From contig NC_045139.1 in the NCBI RefSeq assembly GCF_008831285.2, positions 6,790,204-6,854,203 on the forward strand: DNA of 64,000 nucleotides, given 5' to 3'. The position numbers were made by a program, and so were the translations under genes. The notes below the pieces were generated by a model that saw only the letters and a program-made list of their open reading frames with translations, was not told the origin of the DNA and searched no databases. Every line of letters begins with the position of its first letter. The stretch's first letter is position 1. Below are positions 47,997 through 60,100 of this stretch, piece after piece. The DNA is from Nymphaea colorata. Its lineage: Eukaryota > Streptophyta > Magnoliopsida > Nymphaeales > Nymphaeaceae.

Positions 47997-50253
47997 TAAG
48001 AGTTCTACACCGGACCTCACTTATTTGCAGAAAGTTCATAATGGACCTAAAAACACTTGCAGCCACGATCTTAATTGTTTTTGGCAGTTAACTAGAGCAG
48101 CTGCTGTGGCAATAGCCATTGTGGGTTTCGATTTTTGGCCATGCCATTTGCTGTGGCTGTTGGAACCATCAGCATCAGCCACAGTTTAACCATGGTTTTA
48201 GCAGCATTTGCCCGGTTTCAGCCGTGGCTGTAACTTGCAATATGGCTAATTTGGCAGTACTTATATGTTGGAAAACATAAACTAATGATAATTCTACATC
48301 TTCTTGTGATATGTCAGAATCAAAATTTGATCTGATGTTTACACTTAAGGCACATTAATCATACTTCTAGGACTTGAGGTCATTTGTGATATATTTATTT
48401 ATTGCAGACAACCAATTCGATAAATACTTCCTGATAGGCGTGTATGCTAGAAGCCACTTTTTTTGCACAAACCTGTAGCAGGAAAGTTAAGGTTCACATA
48501 CCCGTGTCATCGTACCCGTACCAAAAATGGGCACTTGAAGATACTTGGGTACTTTTAAATCCAAACTGCTTAATTTTACTTCGATCTAATTTTTTTCCAC
48601 CTTACTTTTCATTCTATTTCTTAGAGTTGTTGTTCATTAATATATAATGTTTTTATTTATATCGCTTGTTTATTAAAATGTTACTTTCATTTTGATTTTT
48701 TTGTGTTATTTTGCATATAACATACATATATCCTTTCGTACCCCCATACTTATATTTTTAAAGTTGTCACATTCGTACCCATATCTCTGTTCGTACCCAA
48801 ACCATACCCATACCCATGTAACTTAGGTTACAATTTATGAATACTTTGAACAGAGTTACTGCATGGAGGCCCTCAAAAGGAATCCGGCTCAGAGGATTGT
48901 TGTGAAAGGGGCAGTTGATGATGAGATTACTGGACAAGAAGACTTATGAGTGAGAGCCTAAAAACTATGGTTCTATAATGGGACGAAGTGAAATGCACGA
49001 GTGAATATCATTGGGATTAATTCTTTCAAAGCTTCGAGGGAGATAATGCAATTATCAATACTCATATCATGGACCTCACGTTCTGCCAAGCATTGGTGAA
49101 GGACCCATTAGGTAGATATTCAGATGCATCTCCGTTCAGGATTGACAAGTTGTACGCTTGGATTTACAGTATAGATAAAATTGATGGAACATTTGATGAA
49201 GTAGTAATAACTGATCAAGGTTTATGATTTGCTATTTAACTTATGGTCCAGTTACATGATTAAGTGTGAAGTAAATGTGAGATGCTGAACAAATTAATTA
49301 AGTACACAAAATATTGGTGCCCAAGCTTTTTTATGTTGGTTTGAAGTCTTTGGAGAAATTTGAAGCACTAGGGATGGAACCAAGCTAAAAGATAGATCAT
49401 TTCTATCGAGGTTTCATTGTTATGCTTCAGGTTTTCGATGTATCAAGTTTCATTTTGAGAAAGGCGGCAATTCCAAGTCTCCATTTTACTACATCATTTT
49501 GCCTCTGATTTTTGAGTAAACCTATGGAGATTCCACTGCCTGAAAGCCGAAGTGCTTATTTTTCCCACCTCTAAGTCTAGGGCTGCAACTAATGTGTCCA
49601 TGGTGTATGTCAACTAATATATCGATGTCTGCTCATTTGCAGCACCGGCCGGACTCAAAAAGAATTTCAGGAAGCTAGAGCAGTAATATTTTTTACAAAT
49701 TTCATATTTCTAATAGATTCTAAATATATTTTTAAGATGCTTAATACCAATTTTAATTTTTTTTTTGGCAAATTTCAGGGGGCGCTGTTCCTTCCGACAT
49801 TAGACACCATATGGCACAATCCGCACGCTGCACAAAATATTGGCACATCTGCTAACACGTTCAAATGTGAGCAATATTTCTACCTATATATTCCATATCA
49901 TGCGGTTTACGACCACACTTTCGACGTAAGAGCTCAAATTTGACAGCCTTTGTATGCGAATCAATTCATTGGTGGCTTAATCTAATGTAAACGTATAAAC
50001 GAATTTGCCTAGTACCTATATTCTCTCTCTCTCTCTCGATTTACACATACACACTATATATATACATATATAGTCCATTATATGCAGTAGCTTGCCACTA
50101 AATAGGAAGCAAAAGAGAAAACTTCACCATGAGTTTCTCATAGGAACCAAAGAATAACAATTTTCTTATTCTTCTGAACGAGATTGAAGAGAAGTTTGGA
50201 CTTCAATACAAAACGTGATCTTGAGTTCAAGTCGGATAGTTAATATTATTTCC
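47997..50253. other. Intergenic between 2S copies 2 and 3
   Basis: Contains repeated GTACCC words at 48500-48815 and, at 49069-49227, a 52-codon open stretch ending DEVVITDQGL that weakly resembles the ITDQ part of MULE/FAR1-type transposases. A CT run is at 50022-50037. No intact gene is seen. Confidence 0.4.
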
Positions 50254-51000
50254 TTAATCAACCAGCGAAAAACATGAAAACCAGCAGCCAATGCTGTATC
50301 CCAGGACTCCTCCTCTCCACCTTTCTGGAGTAGAAAATGGGGCAGCTCGAAGGAGCGACATCGAACCTTGCCTCTTATTGCTCTCTTCTAACAAAATCGT
50401 CGTCTCTGATCAGAAGGCTACATAGAAGTTGTTGAAACTCTGTTAATGGCGAGAGAGAGAGAGAGAGAGAGAGATGAGGGAGAGAGTGATAGAGACAGAG
50501 AACTCACTTGAGCGAATACCAACTTGATGAATGGAACAATGGTGACGGCTAAGGCCGCAAGTCTTGGGGAGGTTCTCCGCTCTCTTCATCATCCATTCAT
50601 CAGCGACCCTCCCCTCCACATCTTCTCCCCTCTGGCTGCCTCCCGATACCAACTGCCTAATGGCTTCGCACCTGCAATCTTGCCTCGTCACCTTCAGCTG
50701 TTGGCAGCACTGGCGCGGCGGCCTCTCTCTGCTCCCTCCGCTCCTGAACCCCAGCAAAGGAACGCCATCCCTACCATGCTCCACGTAGCTCTTGCAGTCG
50801 TCCAGATCCATTTGCTCCATTCGGCACATCAAAGAACCAGGCCACTCCCTACCGTATTCTACCAAGTCGTCGTCGACCGTCACCGTCTCGGTGGTCTGCA
50901 TCGTCCGGAAAATTGAGGCCTCCGCCACGGCGGCCAGCAGCCATACCAGCCAGAGGGCTGTCATAGGTGTAACGTAATTGGTGCTGAACGAACACGCCAT
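50254..51000 (-). CDS. 2S albumin seed storage protein (array copy 3), probably two exons
   Basis: Exon 1 is 51000-50508, ending at a GTGAGT donor. It encodes a signal peptide (about 1-28, TALWLVWLLAAVAEA core), a short acidic propeptide and eight cysteines at 59, 69, 98, 99, 109, 111, 148 and 155 in the 2S albumin order. The protein would be a vacuolar seed storage albumin with a four-helix, four-disulfide fold. A candidate exon 2, 50405-50254, continues in phase and gives a tail beginning KTTILLEESNKR; its NKR block aligns with the tails of copies 1 and 2, but its later part is longer and less certain. If translation simply read on, it would enter CT-rich intronic repeat (50452-50475). Upstream are a TATA-like box, a CACGT core and an RY-type TGCATG at 51142-51147. 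Confidence 0.85.
50452..50475. repeat. (GA)n microsatellite in the intron of 2S copy 3
   Basis: A GA run on the plus strand, about 30 bases downstream of the copy 3 donor in transcript sense. Confidence 0.9.
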
Positions 51001-51091
51001 TAATTAATTGCAAGTGCACAAGCTTCTCGATCGCTCGTTTCGCGCTTCTTAAGAGAAGTACTGGCTGCGAGGTGAGATCGCAACGTAAAGA

Positions 51092-51098
51092 ATTTATA
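51092..51098 (-). promoter_or_regulatory. TATA-like box of 2S albumin copy 3
   Basis: TATAAAT on the minus strand about 92 bases upstream of the start codon at 51000. Confidence 0.5.
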
Positions 51099-51141
51099 CT
51101 GCTGGAGGGAGGGAGGAGAGAAAGGCACGTAGAAGCTGTAT

Positions 51142-51147
51142 TGCATG
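51142..51147. promoter_or_regulatory. RY-type element near 2S copy 3
   Basis: TGCATG is the core of the RY motif (CATGCA) bound by B3 seed regulators in storage-protein promoters. It lies about 145 bases upstream of the start codon. A six-base match could be chance. Confidence 0.4.
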
Positions 51148-51229
51148 GACAGAGTCCAATGTTAGATGCAACTGATTGAGACACTTGCAGAGAAGAAGGC
51201 CTCTCTGGTTCCATGATATTCGGGTGATT

Positions 51230-54131
51230 TGACTTCGTTCAATTTCATTTTCAAGTAAGTTACGGGGGAAGAGCTTTGACTGGTTCATTACTATAAGCCC
51301 GCGGCACCATATATCGTGTTATTATAACATCTATAATTTCCTAAAAGTATAGTCATGTTCCAGTTAGAATATTACATATATTTTCTTTATTTCAGAAAGC
51401 ATAATGTGATTCGACTTTGTGATCATGTTTGGCATATGTGACACATTATTACTGTGTCATGAATATACTCCAAATAAAAAATACAATAGATTTATGAAAT
51501 GTTTTTTGTGTTTAATGAATCTAATCAAATTTTGAGTTAGGTGCATGGAACAATAATATAATGTTACTATTCCTAAGCGACCCTTAAAGACATGTTTGAT
51601 TATTACACCAATTAAGTGTACTTCACCAAATTGTAATGTCACCTCAAGAATGAAGTCACGAAGAAAGTCTAACTACCCAATGCATCCAACCGTCTTCTCA
51701 TAATTTTAGGGTTGTAACGTAGTAAAATTCTGAATTTATTTACTAAGTGTTTGTTTCTTTATATGTATAAGGTGATCATATTTTTAAATAAAGTTACCAA
51801 GTAATCAAATACGCCTCAAAGGAGCAATGAGCATTCTACTAAGACACCATCAAACACAATTGTTTCAAGCAGCTCGCTTTCTTTATTGTTGAGTTAACTA
51901 ATGGATGATGGTCTACAAATATCTAACTAAAACGTAGATGCTTATAGTGTAAAGCATCTTATACAGATTATTGGACAGTAAATTGGTAAAATGGATCTGA
52001 GTTAATCTCGACAATAGTTAAACCATACCCATCAACGCTCACTGCCATCATGCCATACCCATTGAATAATGACACGAGTTAAGTTATGAAGATGGAATCT
52101 TAAAGATTACTGCTAGACGCGTTAAATTTTAGGCTATGAGCAGAGATGCAAATGGCCGGCAGGATTGAGATAATCAAACTAAATACACAGGAAATCAGAT
52201 TCGGGTCAGGTAATTGGGTTCATGCAGCTAAAAAGAATGCAAAACTTCAAAACCATAAAGCATCTGCTCAACCCCTTGACATATATGGGAAATAGGTATA
52301 TTTTAACATAAGTTGGTCGACGTTGGTGGGAATTACAATTCCAAGATTTTATTTCCCAATTTTTTCAGTTTCCCAACCTCTAGTACCAGGTTATTGGAAT
52401 GTGGAAGTTTCATTCCATATGCCCCATCTTATCAGATGTGTTGGAATTTTAGTTCTAGATACTTTAGTTTCATGTTTGTTTATGCATGAAACAAAAATAC
52501 CACCTGAATACAAGAAGTTTAATTGTAGATTTCTTCACTTGTGGCTGAGGTCGTTGTCTGATTTTGTTTTCTTGTTCTTGTTGGTCTTTTCTTGGAATCT
52601 GTTTGGTTCTAGTTGGATGCTTTGTTGTTTTAAGAGAAGCTAGAACAAAATCCGCTGTTCCCATTGCCAAATCTGCATTATTCTTCTTGTTGGTTTCTTT
52701 CATTTTCTAGCTTTGTCTGCTCTTAGAGTCAAAAATCTTTTTTGAATCCCTGAAAGCCAGCTTCTACCGCTGGCTTCTACCGTCCTTTTGAATCCCTAGT
52801 CTTGAGGTTCTGTTGGCGACAATGAAGAGTGGGGTACTTATTCAGGATTTCCTAGATGTGGGAGTCTAAGACCTGAAACTCTTAGGGACAATGCCCGTGC
52901 TATGATCGGCAACCTCTGCTTCACTCTCTTAGTTCTCGGTGTTCTGATCGTCACCATCATTTCTGCAACATACCAACCAGAAGATTGATTGTGCCGATTT
53001 TAGATCTCTTCCATGTTATGATGCGGACGACGATTGAACAATTCAAGGACAAGGGGAAGGGGCAGAGAGAAGGGTTACCTGCTTTGACGATCTGCTCCTG
53101 TTGTGGACAAGAAGCAGCTGAATCTCTCCAGCTGAAGCAACTATGGATGAACAAGAGACACTGGAAGAGACGAAAGGTAAAAGAGCTCGAGCATGGAGAG
53201 TAAAGTTCCACCTGTTTAAGTGGAACCTTAGTTCCCGTATTAAAGTTTCATGGCTACTTAAAAAAAAGACTCTGCACAAATTTGTTGAGAGATGGAGACA
53301 TATTTGAACGTTCCACTTTTATGATACAGTTCCAACAGTTTAAACACACTCTTAAGATCTATTTGGCAATATTAAACTGTTCTATGAATCTCAAATAGAT
53401 CTTTGAAACACTACCATATGAATCTGCTCTAAGAAATAAAGTAAATCTTCGTAACACTAAAATCATTGGTACTCTTTCGGGCATGCACTGAAACTGAAGT
53501 CTGCCACTCTACACCCTAAGGAGTTCCAATAGTGTTTCTTCATGGTGGTTGGTGCTTGCCCACTACTTATACCTGCTAAATCTGGTCTTTAGAGAGAGAA
53601 AGAGAGAGAGAGATGCATTGGCAAAGGGGTGAGAAGTTGTTACCAAGTTCAAAGAAAGAGAAGGACGAACAAAAGGAAGTAACAAATAAGAAAAGAGAAA
53701 TGGTAAAAAGGGAGATCAGTCTGCAACTTTGAGTCAGAGCAAAGTTGCAGAGCGTAGAGGTCGATCACAGAGACGAAGAGTCCAATTAAAGACGTAAAGG
53801 GAGGCACCACACAGTGGCTTCCAAACGTGACATAAAACCGGTTTTAGTTGGAGGGTCCCAAACGGGAACATGTTCCCAACCCGTCTCAGTCAGGGTCAGG
53901 GATTGGTCCCGAGTGGGGTCGGTGACCTACAGCCAATATTGCGCGTAAAAAATATATTTTGTCCATCAACGGTCAGGATCCGAGGAGGTTTTATCTTTCG
54001 TGATTAATAATAAGAACATTAAAATAAATGGAAAGGGGAAAAAATCGGATATATCGGTGAGTTGACTTGCCTGGCCTCCGATACATCGGTTCGGGAAGGG
54101 TTTCTCGCCAAGCTGTGGAGGCGATTCGTCA
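51230..54131. other. Intergenic, no gene recognised
   Basis: AT-rich sequence with small open frames around 52320-53280 that match no known family. A GA-rich run lies at 53591-53612. From about 53900 the sequence leads into the promoter and leader of the gene starting at 54132. Confidence 0.45.
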
Positions 54132-57100
54132 ATGGCGACGCAGGGTCTGGGGGCGAGGAGGCCGGCGCCTTCCGATTCGACCCTCGATCGCCCCAATTCT
54201 AGAATCCCAAAGGAGGATTCGCTCTCTATCTACGGTTCGGTTCTTCCCTTCCACCGTTCCTTTTTCTGTTTCCCGTTCAGAATCGAGCTTCCGTTTTGTT
54301 GTGACGGTTTCTTTTCTCGGCCTCGCGAGATTACCAAAAGGCCATCTTGTGTGTTCGTGTTTAGGTGGTTCGAATAGATGCTACTGTCTAGAATTTGATG
54401 GGTTGTTTCCTAGTTCTTTTGGATGTTGACTTCGTGGATTTGGTGGTTTACTCGGTTTGTCTTCTGTTGGGGAATTTCATTTTCTTAGCCATGTGCATTT
54501 TGGGATCATGGTTGATTTTGGGCGGTTGATGAAGAGAGCTGTCAAGCTACAAATCAGATCTTTGGTGTTTTTCCTGAATTTCTCACTCCGGTTTAATGGT
54601 AGTTTACTATAAATGAAGTACTTTTTCGTGCATTAAAACAGTGGTTTGAGGGGTTGGATCTTTTCTGTCCCACTTGGTGTGGTTCTGTTGCTCTGCGAGC
54701 TTGTTTGTGCATATCTTATTGGATCGACTACTGGTGCTAAATCTAGTTTTCTTGGTAGTAGTCCTTAAGTTGTATGATGCTTGGATGATGAGTGAGCCGA
54801 TTTTCTGTTAAAGAAGACTGGAATTTGCTATGCTTTGTTCTCTTTAATTAAGGGACTGCGGAACTGTGGAAGTCCTGGAACATGGCTCTGCATGTTACAG
54901 TCAGTTTCAGTCTTCAACACCGTTGGTGACTGCACGAGCGGTCTAAAACTCTTTTAAATCTCTTCAATTTTCAAACGAACTTACTTGGAACCAGAAAACC
55001 TAGCGGAGCTGCCATGTGATCGTTCACCAACGCAATGCATTCTGCTTTTGATGATCTTAGTCCCTTCTTGTAATGGCTTGTCATAGTGATCTGATATTGT
55101 TGGGAGCAGCTCAATGTACAATTTATGTATGGCCAATTGTGTAGCAATGCAAGATGAGCTTTTTTGATAGTTGTGAAACAAGATATGAATTCACAGCCTT
55201 ACCTACAAACCAACATAGTGGGACTTCTTTTCTTTGGGTTATGCTCATATTTCCTGCTGTTGGATAGCCACTTAGTACTCCCCTTGATACTAGCTTTGAT
55301 GTAGTTGACAGGTTTTTTTTCACTAAGCTGGGTTAGTTGTATGGTTATGCTATGATGCTCCTATATCTAAAAGTGTTGGGTGGTCGAATCAAAGGAATTG
55401 GCAAGGATAAAAATTTCAAATATTTGATGTGTGAGCTTACATAAACAAGATGCATCAACCTGTATTCCAACAAAAATTGTTATGAGGTCAATTGAGATGA
55501 GTTTGGGCCTAAATGCACCATCAAACTCCAAGACTGTGCAGGTTCACTTAATTTAGTTGTGAGGCTAGTCAATATAGTTTCATCAGTTTGCTGTCCAGTG
55601 ATGGTTTACATGCAGTCCTGCAATAATGCCTCATGTTATATGAAATGTAAGTGAGGAATGAAATTAACCTATTGCCGACAAGCTTCTCACGTAATGATGT
55701 TTTTCCATTAGAAAATGATTACACATGTAAATTTCGTTAAGGACATATTCTAGTAACCAACAAGAAAATAATTTAATAAATTCACTAGTTATTTACGGTC
55801 TCCTGCAAAATCTTTTTGTTGCAGTCCAAGTCAGGTTCATCAAGTGAATGCTTTACTGAAATTGGTTAATGTGTTTCTTGCTAAAGATTGGGCAGTGAGT
55901 TGCAGGCTTGTGTCCAACAGACCAGTGAATGAATAGGTTAACAACTTTCAATTTTGATGTTTGTCCTCGAGCAAGATTGTGTAACTTAGTTTTTCAGTTG
56001 CACGTGTAGGCTTGTAGCAGTTTAGTTTGAGTCTTATTTGCAGGGCCCACAGCAGCCTTTGTTTCTGTAAATTTGAAAGTGAAACATTCTTAGACAATCT
56101 ATTGTGATAAACTGTTGTAATCTGTAACCGTTTCTTCAAACGTGTACTTACTAGCGGGACCATGCCAGAATTTTCTACCATCCTTGGTCCATGGGCAGGT
56201 TAATGAACGGTTAAAGCAATAAGTGAGATTGAAATAGTGAAATCATCTCTAGTCTAGTGAAGTATATGGTGATTGATGTGGGAAGATTTTCATGAAAAAT
56301 ATGCTTGAAGATTAAAACTACACGTGGATGTTTTGGCTGTTAGAAACCTTTTTCATGTTTTGCAGGTGTAACATAAAATGCACTTTGTATCATTTCCGTA
56401 ATGGGATGAGATACAAAGGCATATTACAAGTAGAGCTGAGCTGACACACGACCAGCTCAGTTCATAAACCAGCCTAAATTCGGGAATATTTCTTCTTTTT
56501 CTTTGTTTCTTTCACTGGTTAGTGAAAGTTAATCAGGAGACCTTAAAACTAGACTATCCATGTACCTTATGAATTTTTATTTATTTATAAGTTTTAACAG
56601 ATTGACGAGAAAAAGAGTATTTGAGCATTGGAGGTTTTGGGGAAGAAGGTATTGGAGGAAAGAAGTTTGGGTATGTTGCTACACAAATATTCATTTTTGG
56701 GTTTTTTGGGTATTTAGGAAAATAATAATTTGTCATATTTTCCTATATTAAATTGCTCCCTTTTTCCTTGTCTGTCCAGCTTTTAACTTGTTCTAAACAG
56801 TTTAGCGACTGGTTCAGCAATGCGGCAAAAGGATCTAGGTTGGCAATATTGCTCACGGATATCTGAAACAGATAGATCATTTGTGCGTTGCAATTTCTGC
56901 CAGAGAGAAATACATGGAGGGATAAGTCGTTTTAAGCAGCACATTGCAAAGCTTAAGGGTGAATGTAAAGGTTGCACAAGGGTTCCTGCTGCTGTCAGCA
57001 GAGAAATGAGAGAATATATAGCTGGAAAAAAGTTAGAGAGGCAGCAGAAACAAGAATCATCAGAGAAGGCTTTTGATAATGGTAACCTGGAAATGGTTTT

Positions 57101-60100
57101 GAAAGATGATGGTGATGACATAGGGATGGAGGTAGCCAAGTTACCAGGGGCTCCAGGTTTTGAAGAGGATATTGCAACTAGGGCAGAGCGTGGGAAAGCA
57201 TCAATAGGTGATGATGGTGCATCAACTTTGGTTGCATTGCGTACTCGGCCAGCTTTAGGTTCTTCTTTGCGGGCACCATTAAATGGTTCACTTTCTTTAG
57301 ATCCAGTCATTCAGAAATCCTCCAAGCAAAAACAGAAGGCCTCTTCAGTCAAAGATGCAAGGAAAATGGTGTGTAAAGCCATTTCCAAGTTTTTCTACCA
57401 TGCTGCCATTCCTTTTCACTCAGCACATAGCCCATATTTCCAGCCTATGTTTGATGCTATTGCACAGTACGGTTCTGGAGTTAAACCTCCATCTCCATAT
57501 GAGATTGGTGGGCCCCTTTTAGATGAGGAAGTTGAAACTAGTAAAAGTTACATTTCAGAGCTTAAATTATCATGGAATACAACAGGGTGTTCAATAATGG
57601 TGGATGGGTGGACAGATAATAATGGAAGAACACTGATTAATTTTCTAGCTTATTGTCCCAAAGGAACTGTTTTTGTAAGGTCTGTGGATGCTTCCCATAT
57701 AATCAATGATCCACAGTTGCTGTTTGAATTGCTTAGTGATGTTGTTGAGGAGGTTGGAGAGAAAAATGTGGTTCAAGTCATCACTGAAAATTCTGCCAAT
57801 TTCTCACTTGCCGGGTCAATGCTGATGGAAAAGAGGAAAAACCTATTTTGGACCCCTTGTGCTGCATATTGCATAGATCAAATACTTAAGGAAATTTCAA
57901 CCATGAGATCTGTCTCTGATGCTTTAAAGAAGGGTAAGAGAATAACAAAATTCATTTATAATCATGCTTGGGTATTAAGCGTGATGCGAAGATTTACAGA
58001 GGGTAGAGAGCTCATTCGACCTGCTGTAACAAGATCTGCTGCTAGTTTTTTGACGTTGGAAAGTATAAGTGCAGCAAGATCAGCATTGTTCCAAATGTTT
58101 GCTTCTGATGAATGGAAACAGTCAAGCTTCGCAAAATTAAAAGAAGGGAAGCAAGTTGAAAGACTGGTGGCAACTCCGAAGTTTTGGAGTAAAGTGGACT
58201 ATGCAGTTCGGTGTACATCACCTCTTGTTAAAGCTCTGAGACTGATAGATGCTGATGATAAGCCTACAATGGCCTATATATATGATGCTATTGATCGTGC
58301 AAAGCTTGCAATTAGAGATGCAAATGGTGGTAGATATTACAAATCTATATGGAGAATTATTGATGATAAATGGGGGCCTCTACTTCATCATCCCCTTCAT
58401 GCTGCAGGTATATTGCGACTTGTAAAATTTCATACATCCATATAAAGCATATATACATTGCACATACATATATTATATTTATGCAACAGTTTGTTTATTG
58501 ATAGAATATTATTATCTAACACCGTTTAAGTTGCCAGGATATTATCTAAACCCTGCAATCCGCTATGATCAAGACTTCTCAAGACACCCTGACATTGTAC
58601 GAAGTTTGCACTTATGCATTCAAAGATTACAACCTAACCAGGATGCACAGTTAGAAGCAGTGAATCAGGTACCTGTCTAGCTCTGGCATTGCTTTCCTGA
58701 CAACTGCATGAGCAATTTTCAACAGAAAATTTTATTTCCACCTGTAGGCTGCCAGCAAGTACTCAAAAGCTTTAGGAGACTTTGGGAGTGATTTGGCTAT
58801 TAGAAGTAGGAAAAAAATGGATCCAGGTATGCCTTGATATCTTACAGTAAGCTATTTCTGTAAGATGATTTTTCCCCTTCTGTGAAGAGTTCATAATGGA
58901 TGCCATATAATGCAAGTTTTATGCTGATATTTTTCTCAGCTATTTGGTGGGAAACCTACAGCATGGACTGTCCTGAGTTGCGAGACATTGCTATAAAGGT
59001 CCTCAGCCAAACCTGCCTATCATCTGGTTGTGAGTGGAAACGTAGCATGTTCGATTTGGTCCATACAAAAAGGAGGAACAGGCTTACAACAACTAAACTG
59101 GACAAATTAGTTTATGTGCATTACAATTTGAGGCTGCGAGCAAGGCAGTTTGACAGAGATGCTAAATACTATAATCCCATCAATTTAGATTATATATTTC
59201 ATGAAGATCCTACTGAAGAATGGTTAGTTGAAGGGGAGACTTCAATGTTTTCGCATGAACAATCACATGTACTCAGCATAGTTGATCGGCCTGGATCTGG
59301 TCATGGCACACATATGGACATGAATGATGAAGATGAGTATATATGCTCTGGTGATGATGATGATGGCAGTGATGATGAAGATGGTGGAAACAAGGACGAA
59401 CCCTATGAGGTGCAACCTGCTGGAGACATGGATGAGGGATATTACCAGCCTCCTTATGATTATGAATTGGGAGATATGAATTTACCTCGTCAACCCACGT
59501 GGTTTGACTGACATGTATCATGTTTCAGCTGTATAATTTATTAGTGCAGTTATGAGAGTGTGATTTTGAAATGTATTATTGGTATATTTGTGCTTTAGCA
59601 CATATTTGTTTATAATAGCTTAAGGGCGTTCTTCTCCTTTACTCTTTCCCCCCGTTTTATATATTGATCATCTAGGGAACTGTTTTTTCAACTGTTATTT
59701 ATATGCTGCATCTGTTGACTGTATTTCACAGTAAAACCAGAGTTAAACGAAATTTTTTGTGGTTGCGGTGCTGAAGTTTCTCTGTTAGACTTTGTTGATT
59801 TCCATATTTATTTTATGTGCCCGCTTAAACAATTGCTCATTACAAAATAGCGAAGGCATTGTCACCGCAAACTACTCCATTTTAAGGGTCTGTATGTTTA
59901 TGAGTGAATATTGATTTGGACTTGACTTGACAAATGTCATGGTCTAAACACCTGATTCAACTATTGTTTTGTAGCTAACAAGTTTATAGTTCTTTTTTGG
60001 TTATATTCTATTTTTTATGGTATTGTGATGTGGTCAGAGATTCCAGCATTATCATGGGGTGTATTGAGGAAAATACTGGATACTGTTAAGAATACTGAAC

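Noticed and set aside
56783-57310. 175-codon minus-strand frame
   Set aside because: It is antisense to exon 1 of the hAT-derived gene, which has clear domains and splice structure.
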